The notes beneath the pieces were generated by a model that worked only from the letters and a program-made list of their open reading frames with translations, was not told the DNA's origin and ran no database searches. A DNA stretch of 64,000 bases from positions 186,001 to 250,000 of the forward strand of contig NZ_MIKB01000012.1 of the NCBI RefSeq assembly GCF_001730365.1, read 5' to 3'. Of the stretch, positions 10,543-21,658 are shown one piece after another. Both the position numbers and the translations under genes were made by a program. Origin of the DNA: Enterococcus quebecensis. Its GTDB lineage: Bacteria; Bacillota; Bacilli; Lactobacillales; Enterococcaceae. The stretch's first letter is position 1; each line of letters starts with the position of its first letter.

Positions 10543-11139
10543 ATGTCAATTTTTAGTAAAAATGCGTTATCGAGCTTTTTTGGATTATCTGGTGAAGATG
10601 AATATGATAATTATGATGAATACGAAGAGCAAAAGGTTGTTAATCAACAACCAAGACAGACGGTTCGACAAGCAACAGCACAGGTACAAAAACCAACTGA
10701 GCCTTTGACCGAAAAACCATCTGCTCGTTATCGTTCAACAGAAACGCATCAGAATAAGAATGAAAGCCGTCAGGAAACAGCATTTAATGAGAAAAAGGTT
10801 GTCTCCATGCGTAGTTCTAATAACTCAAATAAACGTTCGCAAGATACACATAACTCAGCTAGGTCTGGTAAAATTACTATTATTGAACCACGGGTCTATT
10901 CTGAAGCAATGAATATTGCTAAACATATTATTGCAAGTGATGCGGTATTAGTTAATTTTCATTTAGTAGAAGAAAATCAAGCAAGAAGAATTGTTGACTT
11001 TCTTACAGGAACAGTTTATGCATTAGATGGAGACATTCAACGTGTAGGCGATGAAATTTTTCTTTGCACGCCATCAAACATAGAAATTGATAGTGCTACG
11101 GCTCAATCGTTAGCAAAAAAACAAATGTTTGATTTCTAG
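10543..11139 (+). CDS. sepF: Cell division protein SepF
   Basis: Membrane-associated protein that bundles FtsZ and serves as an alternative FtsZ anchor. An N-terminal amphipathic stretch (MSIFSKNALSSFFGL) and a long acidic then Gln-rich linker lead to the conserved DUF552 domain from about residue 105 (KITIIEPRVYSEAMNIA...). The start is ATG 10543 with AAAGGAGGGG upstream; the frame is open further upstream but only overlaps ylmE. The length is 198 aa. Its last 11 bases overlap the first canonical start of ylmG. Confidence 0.95.
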   Translation: MSIFSKNALSSFFGLSGEDEYDNYDEYEEQKVVNQQPRQTVRQATAQVQKPTEPLTEKPSARYRSTETHQNKNESRQETAFNEKKVVSMRSSNNSNKRSQDTHNSARSGKITIIEPRVYSEAMNIAKHIIASDAVLVNFHLVEENQARRIVDFLTGTVYALDGDIQRVGDEIFLCTPSNIEIDSATAQSLAKKQMFDF

Positions 11140-11425
11140 TCAGGAGGTTGTTATTATCGCTCTATTTATATTTATATTATATAAGGGTGTCCAAATCTAT
11201 TCAGGACTTTTAATTATTTATGCATTATTATCGTGGTTTCCAGGAGCATATGATTCTACGTTTGGTCGTTTGATTGCAAGGATTTGTGAGCCATACTTAA
11301 GCTTATTTGATCGACTAAATTTGAGAATCGGTATGGTAGGCTTTAACGTAATGATTGCAATTATCGTGTTGAATTTAGCAGCAAGCGGATTAGGACGTAT
11401 TTTACAATCGATCATGTATCAATAA
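11129..11425 (+). CDS. ylmG: YggT/YlmG family membrane protein
   Basis: Small protein with two membrane segments; the core LLIIYALLSWFPGAYDSTFGRLIARICEPYL is diagnostic of YggT/YlmG. Its role in division-site organisation is poorly defined. The coordinates use TTG 11129, the only canonical start in frame. That TTG has no ribosome site in front of it, while a perfect AGGAGG lies at 11142-11147 inside the resulting reading frame. Five to eight bases after that site come ATT (11153) and ATC (11156), and no ATG, GTG or TTG. Alignment with B. subtilis YlmG from memory also places the start there. A non-canonical start is therefore likely, giving about 90 aa. Confidence 0.88.
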   Translation: MISSQEVVIIALFIFILYKGVQIYSGLLIIYALLSWFPGAYDSTFGRLIARICEPYLSLFDRLNLRIGMVGFNVMIAIIVLNLAASGLGRILQSIMYQ

Positions 11426-11444
11426 AAGAAAGGATGGTTTGTCT

Positions 11445-12227
11445 ATGAACGCAAATGTGTACCAACATTTTCGAAAAGATGAGCATCCTTTTATTGATTC
11501 TGTAGGTGATTGGTTAGAACAAGTTGAAAGTCAATATGCCCCTTACCTATCTGATTTTTTAGATCCTAGGCAGTCTTACATTTTAGAAACGTTGATAAGA
11601 CAAAATAGTGAATTGGAATTCCAGTTTTATGGTGGTTACGAGCAAGCTGAGCGTAAACGTTGTTTGATTTATCCAGATTACTATGAACCTAAGCAGGATG
11701 ATTTTGAATTAGAATTACTAGAAATTGTTTATCCTGCAAAGTTTTCTACGTTATCTCATGGTAAGATTTTGGGAACTTTAGTTAATACAGGAATTAAGCG
11801 TGAATATTTTGGGGATATTATTTCTGACGGCGATAGATGGCAAGTCTTTGTTGCTAAAGAAGTAGCGAACTTTATTTTGACACAGGTAGAAAAAATCGGA
11901 AAAATATCTGTAAGATTGGAAAAAAGAAAATATACAGATATGATCCTTCCTAAAGATGACTGGATGCAGGAACGAACAACAATAAGTTCTTTACGTCTGG
12001 ATAATTTGATCTCTAGCGTATATAATATATCTAGACAGAGATCAAAGCAGTTAATTGAATCTGGAAAAGTCAAAGTGAATTGGACGGAAAATTTACGATC
12101 AGATTTCTTGGTAGACCTATTGGATATTGTGTCTATTAGAGGTTTCGGCCGAATCCAAATTCAAGAGTTAGAAGGTAAGACGAAAAAGGACAAGTTTCGT
12201 TTGTTATTGGGTGTTTTACGAAAATAA
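11445..12227 (+). CDS. ylmH: YlmH family RNA-binding protein (S4 domain)
   Basis: Cytoplasmic protein with an N-terminal YlmH-specific domain and a C-terminal S4 RNA-binding domain from about residue 180 (LRLDNLISSVYNISRQRSKQLIESGKVKVNW). YlmH homologues have been linked to division and to rescue of obstructed large ribosomal subunits; that role here is inferred from family. ATG 11445 (10 bases from AAAGGA) is given; TTG 11439 is possible. The length is 260 aa. It sits between ylmG and divIVA, as in most Firmicutes. Confidence 0.92.
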   Translation: MNANVYQHFRKDEHPFIDSVGDWLEQVESQYAPYLSDFLDPRQSYILETLIRQNSELEFQFYGGYEQAERKRCLIYPDYYEPKQDDFELELLEIVYPAKFSTLSHGKILGTLVNTGIKREYFGDIISDGDRWQVFVAKEVANFILTQVEKIGKISVRLEKRKYTDMILPKDDWMQERTTISSLRLDNLISSVYNISRQRSKQLIESGKVKVNWTENLRSDFLVDLLDIVSIRGFGRIQIQELEGKTKKDKFRLLLGVLRK

Positions 12228-12246
12228 TCCAAAGAGGTGAAGGAAT

Positions 12247-12951
12247 ATGGCATTAACTCCATTAGATATTCAAAATAAGAATTTCTCTACGAAAATGAGA
12301 GGTTATAGTCAAGACGATGTCGATGATTTCTTAGATCAAGTAACGAAAGACTATGAAGATTCTCTTCAAAAGAGACGTGAACTTGAAAAATCATTAAAAC
12401 ATGCGGAAGAAAAATTACAATATTTCAATGAATTAAAAGATGCATTGAACCAATCAATTATTGTCGCTCAAGATACAGCAGATAAAGTGAAAACTAGTGC
12501 GAATAAAGAATCTGAGGTTATTGTTACTTCAGCTGAAAATACAGCGAACGAAATGATCTCTTCTGCTGAAAAACGCTCAAGTAATCTTATTACATCAGCG
12601 GAAGAAAAAGCAAAAGAAATTTTAACTGATGCAACGGATCGTGCTCGCCAATTGGCTGCTGAAACGGATGATTTGAAGAAGAAGACTCGTGTCTTCCACC
12701 AACGTCTAAGTTTAATGCTAGAAGCGCAATTGGAACAAGTTAAGAGTGAAGAATGGAATGAATTATTAAAACCATTCTCAAGCTATGTAAGTGACTCACA
12801 TACTGTTATTAAAGAAGTTCTTGCACAAGAGCTTGATAAAGGTGAAGAAGTTGTTGCAAGTGAAGTTGAAGAGATTGACAGACCAACTCTTGAGCAAGCT
12901 GCAATGGATCCAAAAGCAATGCTTGATTTACTAAATAAAGATCCTAAATAA
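12247..12951 (+). CDS. divIVA: Cell division initiation protein DivIVA
   Basis: Coiled-coil protein that binds curved membrane at poles and septa. The N-terminal lipid-binding region MALTPLDIQNKNFSTKMRGY precedes DDVDDFLDQV, then a long coiled coil with a repetitive middle (ITSAEEKAKEI, SSAEKRSSNL). The length is 234 aa, longer than B. subtilis DivIVA (164 aa) and similar to what I recall for enterococcal homologues. AGAGGTGAAGG lies upstream. It is the last gene before the ileS leader. Confidence 0.96.
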   Translation: MALTPLDIQNKNFSTKMRGYSQDDVDDFLDQVTKDYEDSLQKRRELEKSLKHAEEKLQYFNELKDALNQSIIVAQDTADKVKTSANKESEVIVTSAENTANEMISSAEKRSSNLITSAEEKAKEILTDATDRARQLAAETDDLKKKTRVFHQRLSLMLEAQLEQVKSEEWNELLKPFSSYVSDSHTVIKEVLAQELDKGEEVVASEVEEIDRPTLEQAAMDPKAMLDLLNKDPK

Positions 12952-12979
12952 TGATGTAAATAAATAGAACAGAAAAGTC

Positions 12980-13189
12980 AATAACCATTCTTTTAGCGAG
13001 TCAATGATAGTGAAAGTTTGACAGACCCTGGTATTGAAAAGATCCTCTATTTTACTCAAGTTTGAATGAAGTAAAACTTGACGAGTGATTTCGTTAACAA
13101 TTACAGAGGAGATAATCGAGTGTATTGATTATTTTAAATTTGGGTGGTAACGCGAGTACTTTCGTCCCTTGGGATGAAAGTACTTTTTG
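12980..13189 (+). promoter_or_regulatory. T-box leader controlling ileS
   Basis: An uncharged-tRNA-sensing riboswitch. The T-box core GGGTGGTAACGCG is at 13142-13154. A terminator follows, with arms AGTACTTTCGTCCC (13155-13168) and GGGATGAAAGTACT (13171-13184) and then a T-tract; pairing of the T-box with NCCA of uncharged tRNA would favour the competing antiterminator. Stem I is suggested by GCGAGTCAATGATAGTG near 12998. A candidate specifier is ATC (Ile) at 13042-13044, following GAAAAG. No strong promoter is seen, so it may lie at the 3' end of divIVA. Confidence 0.88.
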
Positions 13190-13190
13190 C

Positions 13191-13290
13191 TTTGCTGTGA
13201 ATCACCACGATTGGCTTTGCCAGGCTGAATGATTCACAGAACTTGGAGGACGTAGTCGAGCGAATGTAACAGATCAGACAAAGAATAGAG
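13191..13290. repeat. Interspersed palindromic repeat inserted between T-box terminator and ileS
   Basis: The stretch begins TTTGCTGTGAATCACCACGA and contains a terminal palindrome, CTGTGAATCA...TGATTCACAG (13194-13239), followed by ACTTGGAGGACG and AAAGAATAGAG. The same sequence plan (TTTGCTGTGAATCAC, CGATTG, then CAG-ACTTGG-GAC) recurs at 37943-38020. It separates the leader terminator from ileS by about 180 bp, an unusually long distance for a T-box gene. No ORF is present. Confidence 0.65.
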
Positions 13291-13368
13291 TAAAGGGTTG
13301 CTTTACACTAGTTAACACAGCTACTCCTTTATTAATCAATATCTATCAATGAAAGTGAGGAAATAAAA

Positions 13369-16158
13369 ATGAAAATGAAAGAAACATTACAGTTGGGGAA
13401 AACAGCTTTTCCAATGCGTGGAAATTTGCCAAATCGTGAAGTAGAATGGCAAAAAGATTGGGAAGAACAAAAAATTTATGAAAAACGTCAAGAACTTAAT
13501 GAAGGAAAGCCGACATTTGTTCTTCACGATGGACCGCCATATGCAAATGGAAATATTCATTTAGGACATTCATTAAATAAAATTAGTAAAGATATCATTA
13601 TCCGCTCAAAATCAATGTCAGGTTTCCGCTCACCATATGTACCTGGTTGGGACACACATGGACTACCAATTGAACAAGTTTTGACGAATAAAGGAATCAA
13701 AAGAAAAGAAATGACTTTAGCAGAATATCGCGAAAAATGTGAAGAATATGCGCGTTCACAAGTAGATACACAACGTGCAGATTTCAAACGTTTAGGGGTT
13801 GCTGGAGACTGGGAAAATCCTTATATCACGTTAGATCCTTCATATGAAGCTGCTGAAATTCGTGTATTCGGAAAAATGGCAGAAAAAGGTTATATCTATA
13901 AAGGACTAAAACCAATTTATTGGTCACCTTCAAGTGAATCATCACTAGCAGAAGCAGAAATTGAATATAAAGATGTTAAATCACCGTCTATTTATGTCGC
14001 TTTCAAAGTAGTGGATGGTAAGGGGATTTTAGATACAGATACTTCACTAGTAATCTGGACAACAACTCCATGGACACTTCCAGCAAACTTAGGAATTTCT
14101 GTAAATCCTGATTATAAATACGTTATTGTTAAAGCATATGGCAAAAAATATGTTGTTGCAAAAGATCTTTTAGACACTGTTAAAGAAGCTATTGGCTGGG
14201 AAGATCTGGAAGTACTTGAAACAATTTCTGGTAACGACATGGAGTATATGACAGCACAGCATCCATTTTATGATCGGACATCATTAGTCATGTTAGGTGA
14301 TCATGTCACATTAGATGCTGGTACTGGTTTAGTTCATACAGCACCTGGACATGGTGAAGATGACTATATTGTTAGTAAAAAATATAACCTTGAAGTTCTT
14401 TCACCTGTGGATAATCGCGGTGTGTTTACGGATGAAGCACCTGGTTTTGAAGGGATATTCTATGATAAAGCTAATCCGATGATTACAGCATTGCTTGATG
14501 AAAAAGATGCGTTATTAAAATTAGATTTCTTTACCCATAGTTATCCACATGATTGGCGTACAAAAAAACCAGTTATTTATCGCGCAACACCACAATGGTT
14601 TGCATCTATAGATAAGTTCCGTCAAAATATCTTAGACGAAGTAGAAAAAGTTGACTGGATTCTCCCTTGGGGTAAAACACGTCTTTACAATATGATTCGT
14701 GACCGTGGTGATTGGGTAATATCTCGACAACGCGCTTGGGGTGTACCTCTACCAATTTTCTATGCTGAAAATGGAGAAGCGATTATTACACCAGAAACGA
14801 TCGAACATGTAGCCAATTTATTTGCTGAATATGGATCAAATGTTTGGTTCAAGCGTGAGGCAAAAGAACTATTACCAGAAGGCTTTACACATCCAAGTTC
14901 TCCTAATGGGGAATTTACGAAAGAAAATGATATTATGGATGTTTGGTTTGATTCTGGGTCATCTCATGAAGCAGTACTGCGTCAACGTCCAGAACTGACT
15001 TTCCCAGCTGATATGTACCTAGAAGGCTCTGATCAATATCGTGGCTGGTTCAACTCAAGTATTACGACAAGTGTGGCTATAAATGGTGTAGCTCCTTACA
15101 AAGCCGTATTATCTCAAGGATTTACATTGGACGGCGAAGGTCGTAAGATGAGTAAATCACTAGGAAATACAATCTTACCAGATAAAGTAATTAAACAAAT
15201 GGGTGCAGACATTCTACGTCTGTGGGTAAGTAGTGTGGATTATGAAGCGGATGTACGTGTGTCAATGGATATCCTAAATCAAGTATCTGAAGTTTACCGT
15301 AAAATCCGTAATACAATGCGCTTCTTATTGGCAAATACAAGTGATTTTGAACCAAAAGAACACACTGTAGCATATGAAGAATTACGTTCTGTGGATAAGT
15401 ATATGATTGTACGATTAAATCAAGTAATTAAAGAAATCCGCGAAAAAGGCTATGATAAATACAACTTCATGCAAATTTATCGTTCAGTAATGAATTTCTT
15501 AACCGTTGATTTATCGTCATTCTATTTAGATTTTGCCAAAGATGTCGTTTATATCGAAGCAGAAGATAACTATCAACGTCGTTGTATGCAAACAGTATTC
15601 TACCAAACAGCAGTGGCTTTAACTAAACTGTTGACTCCAATTATTCCACATACTTCTGAGGAAATCTGGAGCTTCTTAAAAGAAGAAGAAGAGTATGTAC
15701 AATTATCTGAATTCCCAGGATATGAAGAATTTGCAAATCAACAAGAGTTATTAGACACATGGGCTGCATTTATGGACTTTAGAGATAATGTTTTGAAAGC
15801 ATTGGAAGAAGCTCGTAATTCCAAATTGATTGGTAAATCATTAGAAGCTAAAGTAACTGTTTATCCAAATGAACAAATCCATGAGTTATTAACAGCTGTG
15901 GATGCAGATGTGGCTCAATTATTGATTGTTTCTGATTTTGAGGTGGCTGCTAAAACGGCAGAAATTCCTGAAAATGTTGAAAAATTTGATGATATGTCGA
16001 TTCTTGTGGAAAAAGCAGCAGGTGAAACATGTGATCGTTGTCGTGCAGTACGTACAGATGTCGGTGAAGATGAAAAATTACCACATCTATGTGGACGTTG
16101 TGCAACAATCGTTGAAGAAAATTATCCAGAAGCTGTAGCAGAAGGATTTGAAGAGTAG
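13369..16158 (+). CDS. ileS: Isoleucine-tRNA ligase
   Basis: Class I aminoacyl-tRNA synthetase charging tRNA-Ile. The HIGH motif is H64-L-G-H67 and KMSKS is at 593-597. The editing (CP1) domain lies between them, with [11 protein letters not shown] and [15 protein letters not shown]. The C-terminal zinc-binding pairs CDRC and CGRC are intact. The length is 929 aa, the bacterial IleS-1 type. GAGG lies 8 bases before the ATG. Expression should depend on Ile-tRNA charging through the upstream T-box. Confidence 0.98.
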   Translation: MKMKETLQLGKTAFPMRGNLPNREVEWQKDWEEQKIYEKRQELNEGKPTFVLHDGPPYANGNIHLGHSLNKISKDIIIRSKSMSGFRSPYVPGWDTHGLPIEQVLTNKGIKRKEMTLAEYREKCEEYARSQVDTQRADFKRLGVAGDWENPYITLDPSYEAAEIRVFGKMAEKGYIYKGLKPIYWSPSSESSLAEAEIEYKDVKSPSIYVAFKVVDGKGILDTDTSLVIWTTTPWTLPANLGISVNPDYKYVIVKAYGKKYVVAKDLLDTVKEAIGWEDLEVLETISGNDMEYMTAQHPFYDRTSLVMLGDHVTLDAGTGLVHTAPGHGEDDYIVSKKYNLEVLSPVDNRGVFTDEAPGFEGIFYDKANPMITALLDEKDALLKLDFFTHSYPHDWRTKKPVIYRATPQWFASIDKFRQNILDEVEKVDWILPWGKTRLYNMIRDRGDWVISRQRAWGVPLPIFYAENGEAIITPETIEHVANLFAEYGSNVWFKREAKELLPEGFTHPSSPNGEFTKENDIMDVWFDSGSSHEAVLRQRPELTFPADMYLEGSDQYRGWFNSSITTSVAINGVAPYKAVLSQGFTLDGEGRKMSKSLGNTILPDKVIKQMGADILRLWVSSVDYEADVRVSMDILNQVSEVYRKIRNTMRFLLANTSDFEPKEHTVAYEELRSVDKYMIVRLNQVIKEIREKGYDKYNFMQIYRSVMNFLTVDLSSFYLDFAKDVVYIEAEDNYQRRCMQTVFYQTAVALTKLLTPIIPHTSEEIWSFLKEEEEYVQLSEFPGYEEFANQQELLDTWAAFMDFRDNVLKALEEARNSKLIGKSLEAKVTVYPNEQIHELLTAVDADVAQLLIVSDFEVAAKTAEIPENVEKFDDMSILVEKAAGETCDRCRAVRTDVGEDEKLPHLCGRCATIVEENYPEAVAEGFEE

Positions 16159-16163
16159 AAAAA

Positions 16164-16203
16164 TAAAAAAGGTTCTGGAAAAATTTCCAGAGCCTTTTTT
16201 TTT
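16164..16203. terminator. Shared terminator between convergent ileS and zwf
   Basis: AAAAAAGGTTCTGG pairs with CCAGAGCCTTTTTT around a short AT loop, with an A-run on the left and a T-run on the right. It can therefore stop transcription from both directions. Confidence 0.9.
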
Positions 16204-17722
16204 AATTTAATTTTCCTCGCTCACGGTACCAGATATCTGGTTGCCAATCCCAAGAGAAACCATCTCGTTCTAATAAGTCAAATGCTGCGTCAGGACCCAT
16301 TGAGCCTGCGGCATAATTTGGAAAGTCTACGGATGTTTTATCCCAAGCTTGACGAATAATATCAACGATACGCCAAGATTGAGCCACTTCATCCCAGTGA
16401 GAAAAGTTTGTTCCATCACCATTTAAGCCGTCTAATAACAGTTTTTCATAGGCTTCTGGGCTATTTCCAGTTGTCTCTGCGCTATGACGGTAATCTAATT
16501 TTACAGGAGTTGTAGTAAAACCTTGTCCAATTTCTTTTCCGTTAAGAGTCATTGAAAAGCCTTCTGTTGGTTGGATATAAATAGTTAAGACATTTGGCGG
16601 TAAATCGGTTTTCTCACCGCATTTATCTATATCATCTTTGAAGACATTAACAGGAACTTGTTTGAAGACGATATTGATACGGGTACCTTTTTCAGTTAAT
16701 CGTTTTCCCGTACGTATATAAAAAGGAACACCAGACCAACGGAAGTTATCTATTAGGAATTTACCAGCAACAAATGTTTCTGTTTGAGAATTTTCATCAA
16801 CATTCGGCTCTTTTTGGTAACTCACAAATTCTTGATCCTCTAGTTTACCTTGACCGTATTGACCACGTACAAAATTTTCTAAAGCTTCGTCTTCCGAATA
16901 AAGCCGGATTGCTTGCAGAGCTTTGACTTTTTCTGCTCGGATTTCAGCTTCTGAAAAAGCAACAGGAGGTTCCATAGCTAGTAAGGCTACAACTTGAAGA
17001 ATATGGTTTTGAACCATGTCTTTTAACGCACCACTATGGTCATAATAACCACCGCGATCTTCTACACCAAGACTTTCAGCAAAAGTGATTTGCACGTTAT
17101 CAATGTAACGATTATTCCATTGTGATTCAAAAATATTATTGGCAAAACGAATCGCAGAAATATTTTGGATCATTTCTTTTCCTAGGTAGTGATCAATTCT
17201 AAAAATATCTTTTTCAGGGAAAACTGCCCGAATTTCTTCATTTAATTTATAAGCAGAAGCATAGTCAGAGCCAAAAGGTTTTTCAATGATCAAGCGATCA
17301 AAGCCTTCTGTTGTTAAAATTTCTTGTGTTTTTAAGTGTTGAACGATAGTACCAAAGAATTGCGGAGCCATCGCTAAGTAGTAGATATGATTGCCGCCTA
17401 ATTGATATTGATCGTTTAATTTATCAGATAATTTTTTTAAAGTATCGTAATGTTCAGAGTCATTCACATTATGAGCTTGATAATAAAAATGACTTGAAAA
17501 AGCTTTAGCCTCTTCGGGCGTTGGGTTTAGTTCTTGAATTGTTTCCCGAACAATTTCTCGGTAATGATCATCAGACCACTCTCTGCGAGCTGTACCTATG
17601 ACAGCAAAGTGTTCAGCTAGATTTCCTTTACGATATAACCGGAATAAAGAAGGATAAAGTTTTCTTTTCGCTAGATCTCCTGTGCCGCCAAATATTGTAA
17701 ATAGAGCAATTTGTTCTTTCAT
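16202..17722 (-). CDS. zwf: Glucose-6-phosphate 1-dehydrogenase
   Basis: Oxidises glucose-6-phosphate to 6-phosphogluconolactone with NAD(P)+, the entry to the oxidative pentose phosphate pathway. The N-terminal nucleotide-binding motif FTIFGGTGDLAKRKL, the substrate motif IIEKPFGSD and the active-site RIDHYLGKEMI are all present. The length is 506 aa, as expected. The Shine-Dalgarno reads GGGG in this strand. It lies 40 bases downstream of the DtxR-family gene and is probably in the same transcript. Confidence 0.97.
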   Translation of the reverse strand: MKEQIALFTIFGGTGDLAKRKLYPSLFRLYRKGNLAEHFAVIGTARREWSDDHYREIVRETIQELNPTPEEAKAFSSHFYYQAHNVNDSEHYDTLKKLSDKLNDQYQLGGNHIYYLAMAPQFFGTIVQHLKTQEILTTEGFDRLIIEKPFGSDYASAYKLNEEIRAVFPEKDIFRIDHYLGKEMIQNISAIRFANNIFESQWNNRYIDNVQITFAESLGVEDRGGYYDHSGALKDMVQNHILQVVALLAMEPPVAFSEAEIRAEKVKALQAIRLYSEDEALENFVRGQYGQGKLEDQEFVSYQKEPNVDENSQTETFVAGKFLIDNFRWSGVPFYIRTGKRLTEKGTRINIVFKQVPVNVFKDDIDKCGEKTDLPPNVLTIYIQPTEGFSMTLNGKEIGQGFTTTPVKLDYRHSAETTGNSPEAYEKLLLDGLNGDGTNFSHWDEVAQSWRIVDIIRQAWDKTSVDFPNYAAGSMGPDAAFDLLERDGFSWDWQPDIWYRERGKLN

Positions 17723-17762
17723 TGTGTTCCCCGCTTTCTATTTGTCTGTATAAGCCTGCGAT

Positions 17763-18410
17763 TTATAATTGATCAACAAAAATTGTACTTGCGGCTTTAT
17801 AACTGATTGCTAATTCTTTCGTATGGTTACCAATATTAATCGGCCCTTCGTATGCTGAAATCTCATTGATTGTATATTCTTCATGAATATTCAAATCAAT
17901 GGAGACTAGATAATCCAGCAAATCTTTCTCATCTAAAACACGAGCAATTCGAATTTTTGTGCCTACGGGATAGTCTGCCAATGTTTGACGTTTTTCTTCG
18001 TGAACAGGCTGATTGTCATCTGGAATCACTCCGCCATGGGGACAAAATTTTGGTTGATCTAGATAAGCTGATAAACGGTTTGCTAAGGTTTGTGAAGTAA
18101 CATGTTCTAAAACTTCGGCTTCATCATGTACTTCGTTCCATGAATAGTTTAAGTGTTCAACTAAAAATACTTCCCATAAGCGATGTTTACGTATCAGCGT
18201 ACTGGCTTTTTTTAACCCCGATTCTGTTAGTTGAACGCCTTGGTAAGGTGAATGTTCAACAAGGCCTTCTTTTACTAATTTTGAGATCATTTCGCTTACA
18301 GATGCAGCAGAAACATTTAAGCCAGAAACGATTTGTTTATTATTGATTTTATTTTCATCGCCACCTAATTCGAAAATAAGTTTTAGGTAGTCTTCGCGAT
18401 TTGGGGTCAT
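17763..18410 (-). CDS. DtxR/MntR-family metal-dependent transcriptional regulator
   Basis: The N-terminal winged helix (MTPNREDYLKLIFEL... VSAASVSEMISKLVKEGLV) is followed by a metal-binding dimerisation domain with EVFLVEHL, HDEAEVLEHV and the FCPHGG motif, then an SH3-like FeoA domain with a tail. This is the architecture of ScaR/EfaR-type Mn-responsive repressors. Two ATGs are possible: 18419 immediately abuts GAAAGG and 18410 lies 9 bases from it, so 18410 is chosen (215 aa). Its targets cannot be told from the sequence. Pairing with zwf suggests a link between metal or oxidative status and NADPH supply, but that is inference. Confidence 0.88.
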   Translation of the reverse strand: MTPNREDYLKLIFELGGDENKINNKQIVSGLNVSAASVSEMISKLVKEGLVEHSPYQGVQLTESGLKKASTLIRKHRLWEVFLVEHLNYSWNEVHDEAEVLEHVTSQTLANRLSAYLDQPKFCPHGGVIPDDNQPVHEEKRQTLADYPVGTKIRIARVLDEKDLLDYLVSIDLNIHEEYTINEISAYEGPINIGNHTKELAISYKAASTIFVDQL

Positions 18411-18546
18411 AATTTTCATCCTTTCAAAGAAGCCATCAAACTAAGTTTATCAGAAAATTCTTTTTTTGACCATTTAATAAGATATTAATCTTAAAAAAAA
18501 TGTTCAGTTGTTTAGTTAAGAATAAAATTGTGAGAAATCTTAGTAA

Positions 18547-18560
18547 TGATAACGTTTTCT
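18547..18560. promoter_or_regulatory. Candidate catabolite-responsive element (cre) in the dtxR-glpK gap
   Basis: TGATAACGTTTTCT matches the CcpA consensus TGNAANCGNWNNCW at all fixed positions but one. It is about 315 bases upstream of glpK and 140 bases upstream of the divergent regulator. The rest of the 465-base gap is AT-rich with no ORF or strong hairpin. Confidence 0.35.
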
Positions 18561-18813
18561 GGTTGGTTGTCCTCATAAAAATGCTTCTTTTTTCAGTGTG
18601 ATTTTCCCTAGGTTTATGAAATATTAGAAATAGATTAGATTATGTTCTTTCTTTGGAAAAATTCTTGATGTTCGAGTGGCTTACTAAAAGTGATGTTGTA
18701 TAAATAGTCTGATTTTTAAAGAAGCTATTGCAAAATTTTGAGAGAAACTAAATTATTTAAAGGGTAATAGAATAATAAATAAGTTTTTGGTCGTTTTTTC
18801 TTTTGCGATGGAT

Positions 18814-18843
18814 GTGACTTTTATTCGAATTTTGCTTTATAAT
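18814..18843 (+). promoter_or_regulatory. Probable promoter of glpK
   Basis: A perfect -10 box, TATAAT, is at 18838-18843. An imperfect -35, GTGACT, at 18814-18819 stands 18 bases upstream. Transcription would begin near 18850, leaving a very short leader. Confidence 0.6.
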
Positions 18844-18845
18844 GA

Positions 18846-20381
<1,536 letters not shown>

Positions 20382-20423
20382 TTAATAAAGAAGCCTTTGA
20401 TTAATTGAAGAAAGGGGCGAAAG

Positions 20424-21224
20424 ATGATTCTTAAAACTAAAACCTGGCAAGAATTTACTACTACTTACAAAGAAATTAGTCCTGATGATCTGTTGCGCTC
20501 ATATATTCAGTGTTATTGGTTTAATTATGCCGACCAGTCAAGTCTTCCAGCTCGGATTATCCCTGATCTATGTTCGGATATAATTATACAGCTGAGTCCA
20601 GATTTGGATGTTTTAGCGATTAATATTTGCGGACCAAATACATGTTTTTTTTATTCCTGTGTAGATCAGCCGACAATTTACTTTGGCATTCGTTATCACT
20701 TGAGCGGTATGTATCCGTTTCTTAGACAGTCGTTAAAAGGAATGAAAGACCAGCGATTTGAATTAGGTTTGGTTGAAAAGAAACTGACTGCTGATTTAGT
20801 CGAAAAACTATCAGGAAAAAAATCCCTATATGAAATTATTGAAAGTACTAACCAATATTTCTTGGAACAATTAAATCACTTGAACACTAAAAAAATTTCT
20901 CGAGTTGTTGGTAAATTTCTCGAGAGTTATCATCATTCACTGAGTTATAGTGAATGTATAGCAAATCTGACTTTGTCTGAAAGAAGTTTGCAACGTTTGT
21001 TCCGAGAAGAAACAGGGTTATCACCTTATGAAACATTTGATGTATTACGTTTCCAAAAGGTGTATCAAGAATTAATAAGGCATCCTGAGGTCAAGCATTT
21101 GGATTTAGTAGAGAAATATAATTTTTTTGATCAAGCACACTATAGTCGGAAAATCAAAAAGATGGCTGGAGTCACGCCACAAGAAATTTCTCAACATGTC
21201 GGAATTTTACAAGACAAATCTTGA
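20424..21224 (+). CDS. AraC-family transcriptional regulator
   Basis: 266 aa with a C-terminal double helix-turn-helix at about residues 165-260 (LTLSERSLQRLFREETGLSPYETFDVLRFQKVYQELI ... FFDQAHYSRKIKKMAGVTPQEI), the AraC/XylS signature. The N-terminal half resembles the DUF6597-type sensor of small-molecule AraC proteins (LRSYIQCYWFNYA...PDLCSDIIIQL). GAAAGGGG lies before the ATG. It is 42 bases after glpK and 46 bases before a VOC gene, so it may regulate either. The effector is unknown. Confidence 0.88.
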   Translation: MILKTKTWQEFTTTYKEISPDDLLRSYIQCYWFNYADQSSLPARIIPDLCSDIIIQLSPDLDVLAINICGPNTCFFYSCVDQPTIYFGIRYHLSGMYPFLRQSLKGMKDQRFELGLVEKKLTADLVEKLSGKKSLYEIIESTNQYFLEQLNHLNTKKISRVVGKFLESYHHSLSYSECIANLTLSERSLQRLFREETGLSPYETFDVLRFQKVYQELIRHPEVKHLDLVEKYNFFDQAHYSRKIKKMAGVTPQEISQHVGILQDKS

Positions 21225-21270
21225 ATAACTGATTTATAATAATATCAAAAGAGTGAGGGAGCGGATCACG

Positions 21271-21654
21271 ATGAAATTAGATATGGTTGGAATTATTGTT
21301 GAATCAATGGAGCAAGCAATTTTATTTTACGAACGCTTAGGTTTTAAAGCAATAGGTGAAAAAAATGCTGAATACGTGGAACTTGATCATGTTGGAACAA
21401 GAATTTCCTTAAACACTAAAAAAATGATTGCTGGAGTATATGGATATGAACCAAAAAATGAGGGAGATAAGATCGAATTAGCTTTTCTTTGCGAATCTTC
21501 AGCTGAGATTGACCAGTTGTGTAAAACAATGAAAGATTTTGGTTACGAGATTTTCCGTGAGCCGTGGCAAGCGTTTTGGGGGCAGTACTATGCAATTATT
21601 AAAGATCCTGATGGCAATCTTTTAAGTTTTTTTTGCAATAGTCAGGAAATGTAG
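21271..21654 (+). CDS. VOC (glyoxalase/bleomycin-resistance) family protein
   Basis: 127 aa with two beta-alpha-beta-beta-beta units: MVGIIVESMEQAILFYERLGF opens the first and YAIIKDPDGNLLSFF ends the second, both typical of the vicinal oxygen chelate fold. The substrate cannot be predicted; members include lactoylglutathione lyases, thiol transferases and drug-binding proteins. ATG 21271 follows GAGGGAG by about 10 bases. It is grouped closely with the AraC regulator and the YjbR gene, so the three form a likely operon. Confidence 0.85.
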   Translation: MKLDMVGIIVESMEQAILFYERLGFKAIGEKNAEYVELDHVGTRISLNTKKMIAGVYGYEPKNEGDKIELAFLCESSAEIDQLCKTMKDFGYEIFREPWQAFWGQYYAIIKDPDGNLLSFFCNSQEM

Positions 21655-21658
21655 AATA

